Origin: Aliiruegeria sabulilitoris | GTDB taxonomy: Bacteria > Pseudomonadota > Alphaproteobacteria > Rhodobacterales > Rhodobacteraceae | Direction of reading: 5' to 3' | Assembly (NCBI RefSeq): GCF_001558155.1 | Contig: NZ_LOAS01000001.1 | Coordinates: forward strand, 124,001 to 188,000 | Length of the DNA: 64,000 nt | Shown here: in pieces, positions 8,417 through 17,633 of the stretch | How the letters are laid out: every line of letters begins with the position of its first letter | Numbering within the stretch: the first letter of the stretch is position 1 | Notes under the pieces: model-generated | The model's database searches: none | Told to the model about the DNA's origin: nothing | The model's input: only the letters and a program-made list of their open reading frames with translations | Translations under genes and position numbers: made by a program

Positions 8417-11020
8417 TCAAAACCGGTCCAGCAACCGCCGAAGGTAATCCAACTCCAATTGCGGCCTCTCCCGCTCGCCGGACCGGCGGCGGATTTCGTC
8501 GAGAAGGTCGCGGGCCTTGCGATAGATGTCGTCGCCCTGAAGCAGACTGTCTTCGCTGCCGAAGCTACCAGAGGTGCCGGCCTCGCGCCCGAGCGGGTCG
8601 CGCTGGCTGTTGCCATCGGCCTGCCCGGTCTGCTGGCCCTGGCCGTTCTGTTGTTGCTGGGCCATCGCCTCGCCCAAGCTACGCATCCCGTCGCGGATCG
8701 CTTCCATGGCGCGGGCCTGACTGTCGAGCGCATCGGCCAGCGCGCCATCTTCGAGCGACTCCTCGGCGCGACCCATTTCCTCGCTGCCGCGCCGGAGCGC
8801 CTCGCGCGCCGCATCGCCCGGCTCGGTGCCGGCTCCGGGCAGGTTCTGGCGCAACTCGTCCAAACGCCGCTGCAATTCAGCCTGCCGCTGGGCAAGGGCA
8901 CGAGCATCTGGCTCGCCGCCCTCTCCGGGACGGGGCTGGCCGCCCTGCCCTTGCTGATCCGGTTGTCCCTGCCCCTGACCTTGGCCCTGCTGACCCTCGT
9001 GGTCTCGGCCCTGGCCCATATTCCCCTGGCTGCCCCGGTTCTGACCGCTCTCGCCGGTCTGAGGCTGCTGGCCGGGGTTGAACTGTTCCTGCAGGTCGCG
9101 GAAGGCCTCGTCGGACAGGCCCTGCTGGTCGCGCAGCGTGTCGGCGAGGCCCTGCATCGCCTGATCGCCCGGGTTCTGACCCTGCTGGCCTTGCTGGCCC
9201 TGCGTGACCTGCATGTTCTCCATCATCTGGCGCAACTGTTCGAGCAACTGCATCGCCTCGGCGGTGCGCCCCTCTTCCATCAACTGCTGGAGCCGGTTGA
9301 GAAGCTGCTGAAGCTGGTCGCCGGTGATCGTCTGGGTGTTCTCCGACATCTGCGGCTGTTGGTTCGGGTCCTGCTGCTGGGCCATTTGGCGCATATAGTC
9401 CTGCATGGCCTGACGAAGCTCATCCATCAGCTCGGCAATCTCTTCGTTCGTAGCACCGTTCCGCATCGCCTCGGCCAGCCGATCCTGTGCCCGCCGCAAC
9501 CGTTCCGCGGCATCCGCGAGATTGCCATCCTCCAGCTTCACCGCGATGTCCCAGAGCGCCTCCGCAATCTCTTCCTGAACCTCCGGCGACAATCCCGACG
9601 CCGCGGCAACGCCGGCTTCCAACCGCCGCAACGCCACGCGAAGGGGCAGATAGGTGCTTCCGTCCCGGATGATCTCGTCAGGTCGATGGGTCACGGCGCG
9701 GATCACCTGCGCCACCCGCTTGCCATTGCTGCGAGACCAGAGAAGATCCCGCCGCTGTTCGATGATCGCTGCCGCCAGCGGGTCGAAAAAGCGTTTGCCC
9801 GGAAGCGCCATCTGCATTGGAGCCGAGCTGCCCTCCTGACCGGCGGCATCGGAAACCGTGAGCGTCAGCGTGACAGGCAACCCGACCCAGGGATGCTTGG
9901 AGAAATCCTCCACCAGCGTCTCGGTGAAATCGCCCCGGTCGCCGCTGATCGTCATCGGCAGATCGATCTCGATCGGGTCGCGCGGATCGGGATCGACCAC
10001 AAGGCCGAAGCGGCGCACCACCTCGGCCGTGTCGAGCGCAATCACGCCGCGCCCGGCCGTCACGCCGTAATCGTCCCGAGCGCGGAATTTCTGGCTCATG
10101 CGCCCGCTGGCTTCGCGTTCGACCTCTCCATCAGGCTCCACGCTCGGCGGTCTGTCCGGCGCGATGGACACCGCCCATTCGCGCCCGCCCGGCCCGTTGA
10201 TCGCCAGCCGCCCGGCCTGAATCACGTCAAAGCCCTGCGCCGCCGCCGTCGCCGGCTCGATCTGCTCGCCCACGCGGCCCGAGATCGTCTCGTCCACCGC
10301 CAGCGCGCCAACCTCGCCATACAGGCGCAGCGACACCCGGCTACCGCGCGGCACGTCCAGCGGCCCCGGCGCGATATCGGCGAGATAGAGGCTCGGCTTG
10401 CCAGTATAAGCGGGCGGCTCGATCCACCCTTCCCAGGACGGGCCAGCCACGACACTGCCGCCGGCACCTGGCGCCACGGCCTCCCCGACGGTGGAAATCT
10501 TCCAGACCGATCCGAACAGAAGCGCCGTCACCAGCGATGTCAGCGCCACGTAGCGCAGCGCATAGGGGTCGCGGCCGGAGATCCGCAGATCCGGCGCGAC
10601 CCGGCGCGCCTTGGCCGCCCGCGCCGCCATTCGTTCCAGATGCGCGGCCCACACGGCTTCGGAGGCCGCATCGCCCGCGCCAATTGCCTGGTCATCGCTC
10701 AGCGCATGAAGCGGGCGACCGGGAAGTGTCGAATCAAGCCGTTCCCAGGCTTCCGCACGGCTCGGCCAGCGGAACCAGCGCAAGCCGCGAAACAGGAAAA
10801 CGAGCAGCGCGCTGCCCGACAGAAGGGCCCCGATCCAGACGGCTTCGACCGGCGCTGTTTCGTGCAGGCCCAGCATGAGAACGGCAAAAACCGCGAAAAG
10901 GATCGACCAGACCGGCCAGAAACACCGGGTAAACCGCTCCGCTGCCATCCCCAGACGGGTCAGGCGCAGCGGGCGACTCAGCCTCTCAAGAGCGTGGTTT
11001 CGGGCCGTTTCCCGGGCCAT
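8417..11020 (-). CDS. DUF4175 / TIGR02302 family membrane-anchored protein
   Basis: About 867 residues from the ATG preceded by AAAGGAACGGG (MARETARNHALERL). Two N-terminal membrane segments (near residues 35-75) and one near residue 145 anchor a large, probably periplasmic, region. The C-terminal third is Gln/Gly-rich low-complexity sequence (runs of QQGQ, QGQGQ) alternating with helices rich in Gln, Met and Glu. This matches the TIGR02302 family of Alphaproteobacteria, whose function is unknown. It lies 49 bases downstream of lysA, as is common in Rhodobacteraceae, which suggests cotranscription but not a role in lysine synthesis. Confidence 0.85.
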   Translation of the reverse strand: MARETARNHALERLSRPLRLTRLGMAAERFTRCFWPVWSILFAVFAVLMLGLHETAPVEAVWIGALLSGSALLVFLFRGLRWFRWPSRAEAWERLDSTLPGRPLHALSDDQAIGAGDAASEAVWAAHLERMAARAAKARRVAPDLRISGRDPYALRYVALTSLVTALLFGSVWKISTVGEAVAPGAGGSVVAGPSWEGWIEPPAYTGKPSLYLADIAPGPLDVPRGSRVSLRLYGEVGALAVDETISGRVGEQIEPATAAAQGFDVIQAGRLAINGPGGREWAVSIAPDRPPSVEPDGEVEREASGRMSQKFRARDDYGVTAGRGVIALDTAEVVRRFGLVVDPDPRDPIEIDLPMTISGDRGDFTETLVEDFSKHPWVGLPVTLTLTVSDAAGQEGSSAPMQMALPGKRFFDPLAAAIIEQRRDLLWSRSNGKRVAQVIRAVTHRPDEIIRDGSTYLPLRVALRRLEAGVAAASGLSPEVQEEIAEALWDIAVKLEDGNLADAAERLRRAQDRLAEAMRNGATNEEIAELMDELRQAMQDYMRQMAQQQDPNQQPQMSENTQTITGDQLQQLLNRLQQLMEEGRTAEAMQLLEQLRQMMENMQVTQGQQGQQGQNPGDQAMQGLADTLRDQQGLSDEAFRDLQEQFNPGQQPQTGESGQNRGSQGNMGQGRDHEGQQGQGQGQGQPDQQGQGGQPRPGEGGEPDARALAQRQAELQRRLDELRQNLPGAGTEPGDAAREALRRGSEEMGRAEESLEDGALADALDSQARAMEAIRDGMRSLGEAMAQQQQNGQGQQTGQADGNSQRDPLGREAGTSGSFGSEDSLLQGDDIYRKARDLLDEIRRRSGERERPQLELDYLRRLLDRF

Positions 11021-11068
11021 CCCGTTCCTTTCGACAGCCCGCACTCCGCAGGCCAAAGGGTGGCTTTG

Positions 11069-12337
11069 TTACAAGAGCCACTCGGGAATGTTATCGCGCG
11101 AGATCATTTCGTCAAAGGTCGGACGTGGCCGGATGACGGCGAATTGATCCCCCTTTACCAGCACCTCGGGAATCAACGGCCGCGAATTGTACTCCGAGGA
11201 CATCACCGCGCCATAGGCCCCCGCCGAGCGGAAGGCCACGAGGTCGCCCGAGGCAAGTGGCGGCATATCCCGTTGTTTTGCAAAGGTATCTCCACTCTCA
11301 CAGACCGGACCGACAATGTCGATAGGTGCCTGTTCGGTGCCCGGCGCGGGTTCCCTGACCGGGATGATGTCGTGATGGGCGTCGTACATGGATGGGCGCA
11401 CGAGGTCGTTCATCGCCCCGTCGACGATCAGGAAATCCCGCCCTTCGCCGTTTTTCACATAAATCACCGAACTGACCATGATCCCGGCATTGCCCGAGAT
11501 AAGCCGCCCCGGCTCGATCTCCACCTCGCAGCCCAGATGCCCGAGCGTGCGCTTGATCAGATCGCCATATTCGCTCGGCAAGGGCGGCGCCTCGTTGCTG
11601 CGCGTATAGGGAATGCCAAGCCCGCCGCCCAGATCGAGCCGCCGGATCTCGTGCCCATCGGCCCGGAGCGCTTGCGTCAGCTCGGCCACCTTCTTGTAGG
11701 CCAGCTCGAACGGCTCCAACTCGGTCAACTGCGAGCCGATATGCACATCGATCCCCGTCACCTCCAGCCCCGGAAGGGCGGCGGCACGGGCGTAAACCTC
11801 CTTCGCACGCGCGATCGGGATACCGAACTTGTTCTCGGACTTGCCGGTTGCGATCTTGGCATGGGTGCGCGCATCCACATCCGGGTTGATCCGGATCGCC
11901 ACCGGCGCGACCACGCCCATCGAGAGCGCCACCGCGTTGAGCAGCTCCATCTCCGGCTCGCTCTCGACGTTGAACTGCCGGATTCCGCCCGAAAGCGCTG
12001 CGCGCATCTCCGTCGCGGTCTTGCCAACGCCAGAAAAGACAATCCTGTCGCCCGGCACGCCAGCCGCTTTCGCCCGCGCATATTCCCCGCCCGAGACCAC
12101 GTCCATGCCTGCACCCAGTTCGGCCAGTGTCTTCAGGATCGCCTGGTTGGAATTGGACTTCATCGCGAAACAGACAAGGTGATCGAGCGGCTCCAGCGCC
12201 TCGTCGAACAGCCGGAAATGCCGCGTCAGCGTGGCGGTCGAGTAACAGTAAAACGGCGTACCCACGCTTGCCGCGATCTCGTTGACCGGCACATCCTCGG
12301 CGAAAAGCGCGCCGTCGCGATACAGAAAATGATCCAT
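11069..12337 (-). CDS. lysA: diaminopimelate decarboxylase
   Basis: PLP-dependent fold-type III enzyme that decarboxylates meso-diaminopimelate to L-lysine. The PLP lysine is in CFAMKSNSNQ, the glycine-rich PLP phosphate site in LGGGLG, and the C-terminal active-site region contains CESGDTFA and GAYGAVMSSEYNSRP. The 422-residue length is normal. I start at the ATG (MDHFLYRDG) that has GGGAG eight bases upstream rather than the GTG nine bases earlier. It is the presumed downstream partner of argH and the two lipoprotein genes in the usual Rhodobacteraceae order, though here the DUF374 gene on the other strand separates them. Confidence 0.93.
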   Translation of the reverse strand: MDHFLYRDGALFAEDVPVNEIAASVGTPFYCYSTATLTRHFRLFDEALEPLDHLVCFAMKSNSNQAILKTLAELGAGMDVVSGGEYARAKAAGVPGDRIVFSGVGKTATEMRAALSGGIRQFNVESEPEMELLNAVALSMGVVAPVAIRINPDVDARTHAKIATGKSENKFGIPIARAKEVYARAAALPGLEVTGIDVHIGSQLTELEPFELAYKKVAELTQALRADGHEIRRLDLGGGLGIPYTRSNEAPPLPSEYGDLIKRTLGHLGCEVEIEPGRLISGNAGIMVSSVIYVKNGEGRDFLIVDGAMNDLVRPSMYDAHHDIIPVREPAPGTEQAPIDIVGPVCESGDTFAKQRDMPPLASGDLVAFRSAGAYGAVMSSEYNSRPLIPEVLVKGDQFAVIRPRPTFDEMISRDNIPEWLL

Positions 12338-12571
12338 GCGGCACACTCCCGGCCAGCTGCGTCAAGCGACGCTCTTACCACAGCCGCAGCGCAGGGCAAT
12401 CCGCCAGCCCCCTCCACCAGCACCACGCGAGCCCCCGCAAGGGGCGAGGCAGAAGCCGTGGTGCGGAACGCGCCGCATTTTGGTAACAGGTCTGGGCGCG
12501 CCCACCCTGAAGACTTGCCGCAATGGCCTGCCGCTGCCAGAAAATCCCACAGAGAACGGGGAACCTGCCTG

Positions 12572-13291
12572 ATGGCGTCCATCGAAAAGAAAATCCGCAA
12601 GAAGCTCGAAACGGCGGCCATGAGCGACGCGGTCTCCGGCACGGCTGCACGGCTGATCTCGCGTCATCTCGAAAAGGTCTATCAGCATACGGACTGGGAA
12701 TTTCACGGCCGCGAAGACGTGATCGAGGCCGTCTCGGGCGGCAAGCCGATCATCTTCGCGCTCTGGCACGGCCGGCTCGCCATGGCCGCTCGCGGCTGGA
12801 ACCCGTCCTGGTCGCCCTATTGCGTCATTACTTCGGCCGCCATTCCCGGTCGCATCGTCGGCCGGATCATGCGCAACTTCGGCCTCGACACGATGCCGAT
12901 GAAGGACCGCAAGAACAATACAGCCGCCTCGCTGCAGGTCGCGCGCATGATGCGCGCAGGCACCACCATCGGCTTTGCCATCGACGGCCCCGAAGGCCCC
13001 AAGCGGGTGGCCAAGGCGATGCCGATCGACTGGGCCCGGCTCACCGGCGCTCCGATCTGGCTCTATACCAACTCGGTCGAGAAATACCGCACCGTCAACA
13101 GCTGGGACGACCTGATGCTGCCGAAACCGGGCGGGCGCGGGGTGATGATGTATCGCAAATGGGATGTCGAAATCCCCAAGAAGATCGACCCCGAGACCCG
13201 CGAGGCGATGCGCCTGAAGCTTCAGGCCGATCTCGACGCGCTCACGCTCGAAGCCGACCAGCTGATGGGCCATGACGGTTTGATCAACTAG
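12572..13291 (+). CDS. DUF374 lysophospholipid/lipid A-type acyltransferase family protein
   Basis: 239 residues beginning MASIEKKIRKKLE after a GGGGAA ribosome binding site. It carries the ALWHGRL segment equivalent to the acyltransferase HxxxxD block and the GFAIDGPEGPKR motif typical of DUF374, a family related to LpxL-type acyltransferases. It probably transfers an acyl chain to a lipid A precursor or phospholipid at the inner membrane; the substrate is not known. It is divergent from lysA and its stop is 22 bases from the end of the convergent small lipoprotein gene. Confidence 0.8.
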   Translation: MASIEKKIRKKLETAAMSDAVSGTAARLISRHLEKVYQHTDWEFHGREDVIEAVSGGKPIIFALWHGRLAMAARGWNPSWSPYCVITSAAIPGRIVGRIMRNFGLDTMPMKDRKNNTAASLQVARMMRAGTTIGFAIDGPEGPKRVAKAMPIDWARLTGAPIWLYTNSVEKYRTVNSWDDLMLPKPGGRGVMMYRKWDVEIPKKIDPETREAMRLKLQADLDALTLEADQLMGHDGLIN

Positions 13292-13313
13292 GCCGCCACC
13301 ACGCGCCCGATGC

Positions 13314-13505
13314 TCAGTTGGTGATTCGGCTCACGGTGCGCGTGCCGTCCGGTCCGCTAGCCACTCCGACTTGCATCTTGCCAGAGAGCGTTATCCCCGA
13401 CTGCGGTCGTTCCCGGTCATCGGGCGGCAAAGGCGCTCCATCCGCGCCGCAACCCGCCACGAATGCCAGCAGGACCAGCCCAACAACCAATCTCGTCAGA
13501 ACCAT
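13314..13505 (-). CDS. small lipoprotein downstream of argH (LptM-like)
   Basis: 63 residues. A signal peptide ending in a lipobox (LLAFVAGC, Cys at residue 19) is followed by a short hydrophilic tail with PLPPDD. Position between argH and lysA and the size match the small 'argH-linked' lipoproteins annotated as LptM-like in Proteobacteria, which help LptD assembly in E. coli; that role is only an inference here. It overlaps the preceding lipoprotein gene by ten bases. Confidence 0.7.
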   Translation of the reverse strand: MVLTRLVVGLVLLAFVAGCGADGAPLPPDDRERPQSGITLSGKMQVGVASGPDGTRTVSRITN

Positions 13506-13804
13506 AGTGCCAATCCTCTTCTACCACCGGTGCCGACCCCGACACGTACCGGCCCATTGCCCACCGCCACCGAAGACCCTCCGGTTCCAACCGTCACGTC
13601 CACATTCGGCCGGTCCACGACGTTGACGGCAACGCCGACATCGCCATTCGTATTCGCCCCGACGGCCACCCGACCGGTGTTCAGGCCGGCAACGGCCGAG
13701 GTATTTCCGGCAGAGTTCACCGCGACACCACCTGTTGGATACGCGCGCGGCGGCGCGCAACCGGCCAGCACCACCAGCAGGAAAATCGCGGCGACCGCCT
13801 TCAT
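13496..13804 (-). CDS. small lipoprotein with Val/Gly/Asn-rich repeats
   Basis: 102 residues from the ATG that overlaps the argH stop (ATGA). The signal peptide ends in a lipobox (LVVLAGC). The mature part is a run of short beta-strand-like units such as [27 protein letters not shown] and VRVGVG, suggesting a small beta-structure on the membrane surface. I recognise no family. Overlap with both neighbours makes argH and the two lipoprotein genes one transcript. Confidence 0.7.
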   Translation of the reverse strand: MKAVAAIFLLVVLAGCAPPRAYPTGGVAVNSAGNTSAVAGLNTGRVAVGANTNGDVGVAVNVVDRPNVDVTVGTGGSSVAVGNGPVRVGVGTGGRRGLALWF

Positions 13805-15201
13805 CCAAGACGCTCCTGCCAAAGCGCAACCTGCTCGCGCACCCGCTTGGGCGAGGTCCCGCCATAGGATTTGCGGCTGGCAACCGAGTTCTGCACGCCG
13901 AGAACGGAGAAAACGCCCTCGGTAATGCCCTCATGCACCGATTTCATCTGCTCCAGTGTCAGCTCAGGCAGGTCACAGCCCTGCCCCTCGGCCATGGCAA
14001 CCAGCGAACCGGTCACGTGATGCGCATCGCGGAACGGCAAGCCCAACTCGCGAACAAGCCAGTCGGCCAGATCGGTCGCGGTTGAGAAACCGCTCGCCGC
14101 CGCCACTTCCAGCTCGGCCCGGTTGGCGGACATATCCGTCACCATCCCGGTCATTGCCGCCAGCGCCAGCATCAGGCTGTCAGCCGCGTCGAAAACCTGT
14201 TCCTTGTCCTCCTGCATGTCCTTGGAATAGGTCAGCGGCAGCCCCTTCATCACCGTAAACAGACCCACCATTGCGCCCATGATCCGGCCGATCTTGGCCC
14301 GGATCAGCTCGGCGGCATCGGGGTTCTTCTTCTGCGGCATGATCGAAGAGCCGGTAGAGAAGGCGTCCGAGAGCGTCACGAAACGGAACTGAGCCGAGGA
14401 CCAGATCACCAGTTCTTCGGCCAGCCGGCTCAGATGCATCGCACAGATCGAGGCGCAGGAGAGGAATTCCAGCGCGAAATCCCGGTCCGCCACCGCGTCG
14501 AGCGAATTCGCCGCCGGCCGGTCGAAGCCGAGCGCTTCCGCCGTCATGTGCCGATCGATCGGGAAAGACGTTCCGGCCAGCGCAGCCGCCCCCAAGGGAC
14601 ATTCGTTCATCCGCGCGCGCGCATCGCGCAGGCGGCTCGCGTCGCGGCCCAGCATCTCGACATAGGCCAGCATGTGGTGGCCCCATGTCACCGGCTGCGC
14701 CACCTGGAGATGCGTGAAGCCGGGCATGACCCAGTCGGCCCCCGCTTCGGCCTGGCCCAGAAGCGCCTTTTGCAGCGCCTCCACCCCGGAAATCGCGGCA
14801 TCGTACTGGTCCCGCACCCAGAGTTTGAAATCGGTCGCAACCTGGTCGTTGCGGCTGCGCGCCGTGTGCAAGCGCCCGGCGGGTTCGCCGATCAGCGCCT
14901 TCAGTCGCGCCTCGACATTCATGTGAATGTCCTCCAGCGCCTTGGAAAACTCGAAATCGCCACTTTCGATTTCTGACAAGACCGTGAGCAGGCCTTCCCG
15001 AATGGCCTCCGCGTCTATATCCGAAATGATACCCTGCGTTGCCAGCATCGCGGCGTGGGCGCGGGAGCCCTCGACATCCTGTCGGGCCAGTCGGCGGTCG
15101 AAATCGATCGAGGCGTTGATCGCCTCCATGATCGCATCAACCCCGGTGGAAAAGCGTCCGCCCCACATCTGGTTGGCGGCCTGTTGTTTGGCATCGGTCA
15201 T
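13801..15201 (-). CDS. argH: argininosuccinate lyase
   Basis: Last step of arginine synthesis: argininosuccinate to arginine plus fumarate. The fumarase/aspartase superfamily signature [12 protein letters not shown], carrying the catalytic serine, is intact, as is the N-terminal MWGGRFS. Length 466 is standard. The gene starts only 25 bases from the divergent tlpA-like gene. The stop overlaps the start of the next lipoprotein gene. Confidence 0.95.
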   Translation of the reverse strand: MTDAKQQAANQMWGGRFSTGVDAIMEAINASIDFDRRLARQDVEGSRAHAAMLATQGIISDIDAEAIREGLLTVLSEIESGDFEFSKALEDIHMNVEARLKALIGEPAGRLHTARSRNDQVATDFKLWVRDQYDAAISGVEALQKALLGQAEAGADWVMPGFTHLQVAQPVTWGHHMLAYVEMLGRDASRLRDARARMNECPLGAAALAGTSFPIDRHMTAEALGFDRPAANSLDAVADRDFALEFLSCASICAMHLSRLAEELVIWSSAQFRFVTLSDAFSTGSSIMPQKKNPDAAELIRAKIGRIMGAMVGLFTVMKGLPLTYSKDMQEDKEQVFDAADSLMLALAAMTGMVTDMSANRAELEVAAASGFSTATDLADWLVRELGLPFRDAHHVTGSLVAMAEGQGCDLPELTLEQMKSVHEGITEGVFSVLGVQNSVASRKSYGGTSPKRVREQVALWQERLG

Positions 15202-15226
15202 GATCTGGACCCCGAAAGGATAGTCG

Positions 15227-15787
15227 ATGAAGAACTTGTTGGCCGCGATGGTCTATACGGGCCTCGCGCTCTTGGCAAACCCGGCGCTGGCCGACATGTC
15301 TGCGGTGGCCGCGCTGCGCGAAGGCGACATGAAGAAACTCGTCCTGCACGAAGACGCACGCCCGTTGCCCGATGTCCCGATCGTCGATCTGACAGATGCG
15401 CCTGTCAGTCTTGCCGATCACCAGGGCAAATGGCTGGTTATGAATTTCTGGGCCACCTGGTGTGCCCCCTGCCGCAAGGAAATGCCGACGCTCGCCAACC
15501 TGCAGACCGCGATGGAGGGCAAACCGGTCGACGTCGTCACCGTTGCCACGGGGCGCAACCATGTTCCCGCGATCCGGAAATTCTTTGACGAGATCGACGT
15601 GGACAATCTTCCGCTCTACCGCGACCCGCAGCAGCAGCTCGCCCGTCAGATGGGCGTGATGGGCCTGCCGGTCACGGTGATTGTGTCTCCCGAGGGCGCG
15701 GAAATCGGCCGGCTCATCGGCGATGCGCATTGGGACAGCGACAGCGCCCTGGCCATCCTGAATATGCTCGCAGGGGAGAGCCCATAG
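15227..15787 (+). CDS. TlpA-family periplasmic thiol:disulfide oxidoreductase
   Basis: 186 residues with an N-terminal signal peptide or anchor (about residues 1-22) and a thioredoxin fold carrying the redox motif [11 protein letters not shown] and the cis-proline region MGLPVTVIV. Such proteins reduce periplasmic disulfides, often for cytochrome c maturation or copper-site assembly. A GAAAGGA ribosome binding site precedes the ATG. It is divergent from argH, an arrangement common in the family. The partner or substrate is not evident from neighbours. Confidence 0.88.
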   Translation: MKNLLAAMVYTGLALLANPALADMSAVAALREGDMKKLVLHEDARPLPDVPIVDLTDAPVSLADHQGKWLVMNFWATWCAPCRKEMPTLANLQTAMEGKPVDVVTVATGRNHVPAIRKFFDEIDVDNLPLYRDPQQQLARQMGVMGLPVTVIVSPEGAEIGRLIGDAHWDSDSALAILNMLAGESP

Positions 15788-15954
15788 CCGGAACTCGGGC
15801 GCCAAACTATTAATAAAGCTTAACAAATAATCGTTTTAAATGGGAATTGCTGTCCTTCGGGCAACACCAGCGCAGAACTGCTCATGACGCAGTTACCTCT
15901 TCACGCCATATCGGTTGTAGTCGGCAAGAAACCGCCCATTACACCCTGGTGCCC

Positions 15955-16419
15955 ATGACAGCTTCTTCTGTGATTTATCGTTCTCCAGACCTTCAGCATG
16001 TCCGTTTCTATGGACAACTCTCGCTGGATGACGCCCGAGAGCAATATACAAAGGGTCCCCTGGTGAGCGGATTCTATCCCGGTATCGCTACCCTGCTGGA
16101 TTTTCGTGGCATGACCGGCACGGGAATGGGGCTCGCAGATATCATGGCCCTGCGCGACCGCCTGACCGAACGCCACTCGACGCAGGGCAACCCCTTCAGA
16201 ATCGCGCTTTACGCCGATGATGAAACGGCTTTCGGCATCGCCCGAATTTTCGAGACCGTCTGCTCTCAAAGCGACAGAATGGACGTATGTCTGTTCGGAT
16301 CGCTTTCGGAAGCGCTCGGCTTTCTTGGGCTAGAGGGAACCTCGCTGGCCTCGGACCTCCTGCAGGAATCGGACACCGGCAACGCTGTTCTGGACAGGGA
16401 TGGCCGAAGCGTCCCCTAA
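15955..16419 (+). CDS. protein of unknown function, possible STAS/SpoIIAA-like fold
   Basis: 154 residues from the ATG giving MTASSVIYRSPDLQHVRF; an in-frame start at 15847 would add 36 residues that look non-coding. The pattern (strand with VRFYGQLSLDD, helix, strand TLLDFRGM, helix, strand FRIALYADD, helix, strand DVCLFGSL) resembles STAS-type proteins that bind anti-sigma partners or phosphotransfer components, but no catalytic motif is seen. An AT-rich stretch at about 15805-15845 upstream probably carries its promoter. Function not recognised. Confidence 0.6.
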   Translation: MTASSVIYRSPDLQHVRFYGQLSLDDAREQYTKGPLVSGFYPGIATLLDFRGMTGTGMGLADIMALRDRLTERHSTQGNPFRIALYADDETAFGIARIFETVCSQSDRMDVCLFGSLSEALGFLGLEGTSLASDLLQESDTGNAVLDRDGRSVP

Positions 16420-16561
16420 GCCGGCAACAAGACAGGCGGAGCGGCGGCGGCCAAACCTGCGCGGTTGCCAACCGGTCCACCGCGCCACAGGCGCGGCCAC
16501 CCCCGACCGCGGACAAGCGCGGCAGCGCGCCGGCCGTGGGCGGGAGCCCCCCGGCCCGGAT

Positions 16562-17509
16562 CTATCTCGGATGCGCGGCGCGTTTGAGCCGGTCGTTGAT
16601 CGCCACGCCCAGGCCGTGATGCGGAATCGGGGCGATTGCGATCGGCTTGTCGAACTTGTCAGCCTCCCGCAGGCATTCGAACAGATTTGCGGCGGCTTCC
16701 ACGAGGTCGGCGGAGCGCGACAGGTTCAACGCGGCGCCCTCGCATCCCGGACCGAACCCGATAAAGGTTTCCCCGGCCCGCGCGCCCCGCGCATCCAGAC
16801 GTACCGCCGCATCCGGCGCATAATGGGAGCTCAACTGGCCCGGCGCATTCGGCGTATCGCCCACGGGAGCGTGCGCCAGCGGGCGGCCAAGCGCCTGTTC
16901 CGCGATTTCGGCCGGAAGCCCGCCCGGACGCAGCATCCGCGGATGGTCGAAACAGCCGATGATCGTCGATTCCACGCCCACTTCGGCGGGTCCGCCATCG
17001 AGCACCGCCGCGATCCGGCCGTCCAGCCCGTCCAGCACATGCTCCGCGCGGGTGGGGCTGATTTTGCCCGAGATATTCGCCGAAGGCGCAGCCACCGGCC
17101 CGTCGAACCGGCGCAGCAGCGCCTGGGCCACCTCGCCGCGCGGCACCCGGATGCCGACGGTATCCAGACCGGCCGACACCAGCTCCGACAATCCCGCCTC
17201 TGGTCGAATCGGAACGACCAGCGTCAGCGGACCGGGCCAGAACGCGTCGGCCAGCGCCAGCGCGTCCGTGCCGAAAGCACCGTATCGCCGCGCCATCTCC
17301 AGATCCGCCACATGCACGATCAACGGGTTGAAACGCGGCCGTCCCTTGGCCTCGAAAATCCGGGCCACCGCAGCGCCCTGTCGTGCATCGGCGCCCAGCC
17401 CGTAGACCGTTTCCGTCGGGAAGGCGACGAGCTCCCCGGCTTCCAGCAACGTGCAAGCACGTGCTATCCCCTCCGGATCGGGCTTGAGACGTTCGGTTTC
17501 TTTGATCAT
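16562..17509 (-). CDS. L-threonylcarbamoyladenylate synthase (Sua5/YrdC)
   Basis: Makes threonylcarbamoyl-AMP from threonine, bicarbonate and ATP for the t6A37 modification of ANN-decoding tRNAs. The YrdC core is clear (PTETVYGLGADA, KGRPRFNPLIVHV, PSANISG). At 315 residues it is the long Sua5 form with an extra C-terminal domain (VESTIIGCF, then SSHYAPD...GFGPGC) rather than the short TsaC. The start is the ATG of MIKETERLKPD; the open frame further upstream overlaps the promoter region of the divergent acyl-CoA dehydrogenase gene. Confidence 0.9.
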   Translation of the reverse strand: MIKETERLKPDPEGIARACTLLEAGELVAFPTETVYGLGADARQGAAVARIFEAKGRPRFNPLIVHVADLEMARRYGAFGTDALALADAFWPGPLTLVVPIRPEAGLSELVSAGLDTVGIRVPRGEVAQALLRRFDGPVAAPSANISGKISPTRAEHVLDGLDGRIAAVLDGGPAEVGVESTIIGCFDHPRMLRPGGLPAEIAEQALGRPLAHAPVGDTPNAPGQLSSHYAPDAAVRLDARGARAGETFIGFGPGCEGAALNLSRSADLVEAAANLFECLREADKFDKPIAIAPIPHHGLGVAINDRLKRAAHPR

Positions 17510-17633
17510 GCTATCTCGTGACGCTGCGTCCGTCTTTGTGCCGCAGTGCAGCACAAGGTAGTCTGTATTCTGAGCCACGGGTGATACGCCCTCGGCCGCG
17601 CCGTGCCAAGGCTGCAAGTGTGAGGAGACCCAA

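Noticed and set aside
8459-12571. Very long plus frame (over 1,300 codons) running in frame into the DUF374 acyltransferase gene
   Set aside because: Antisense to the DUF4175 gene and lysA, whose domains are clear on the minus strand. Third-position GC bias keeps the antisense frame open. The real gene starts at 12572 with a ribosome binding site.
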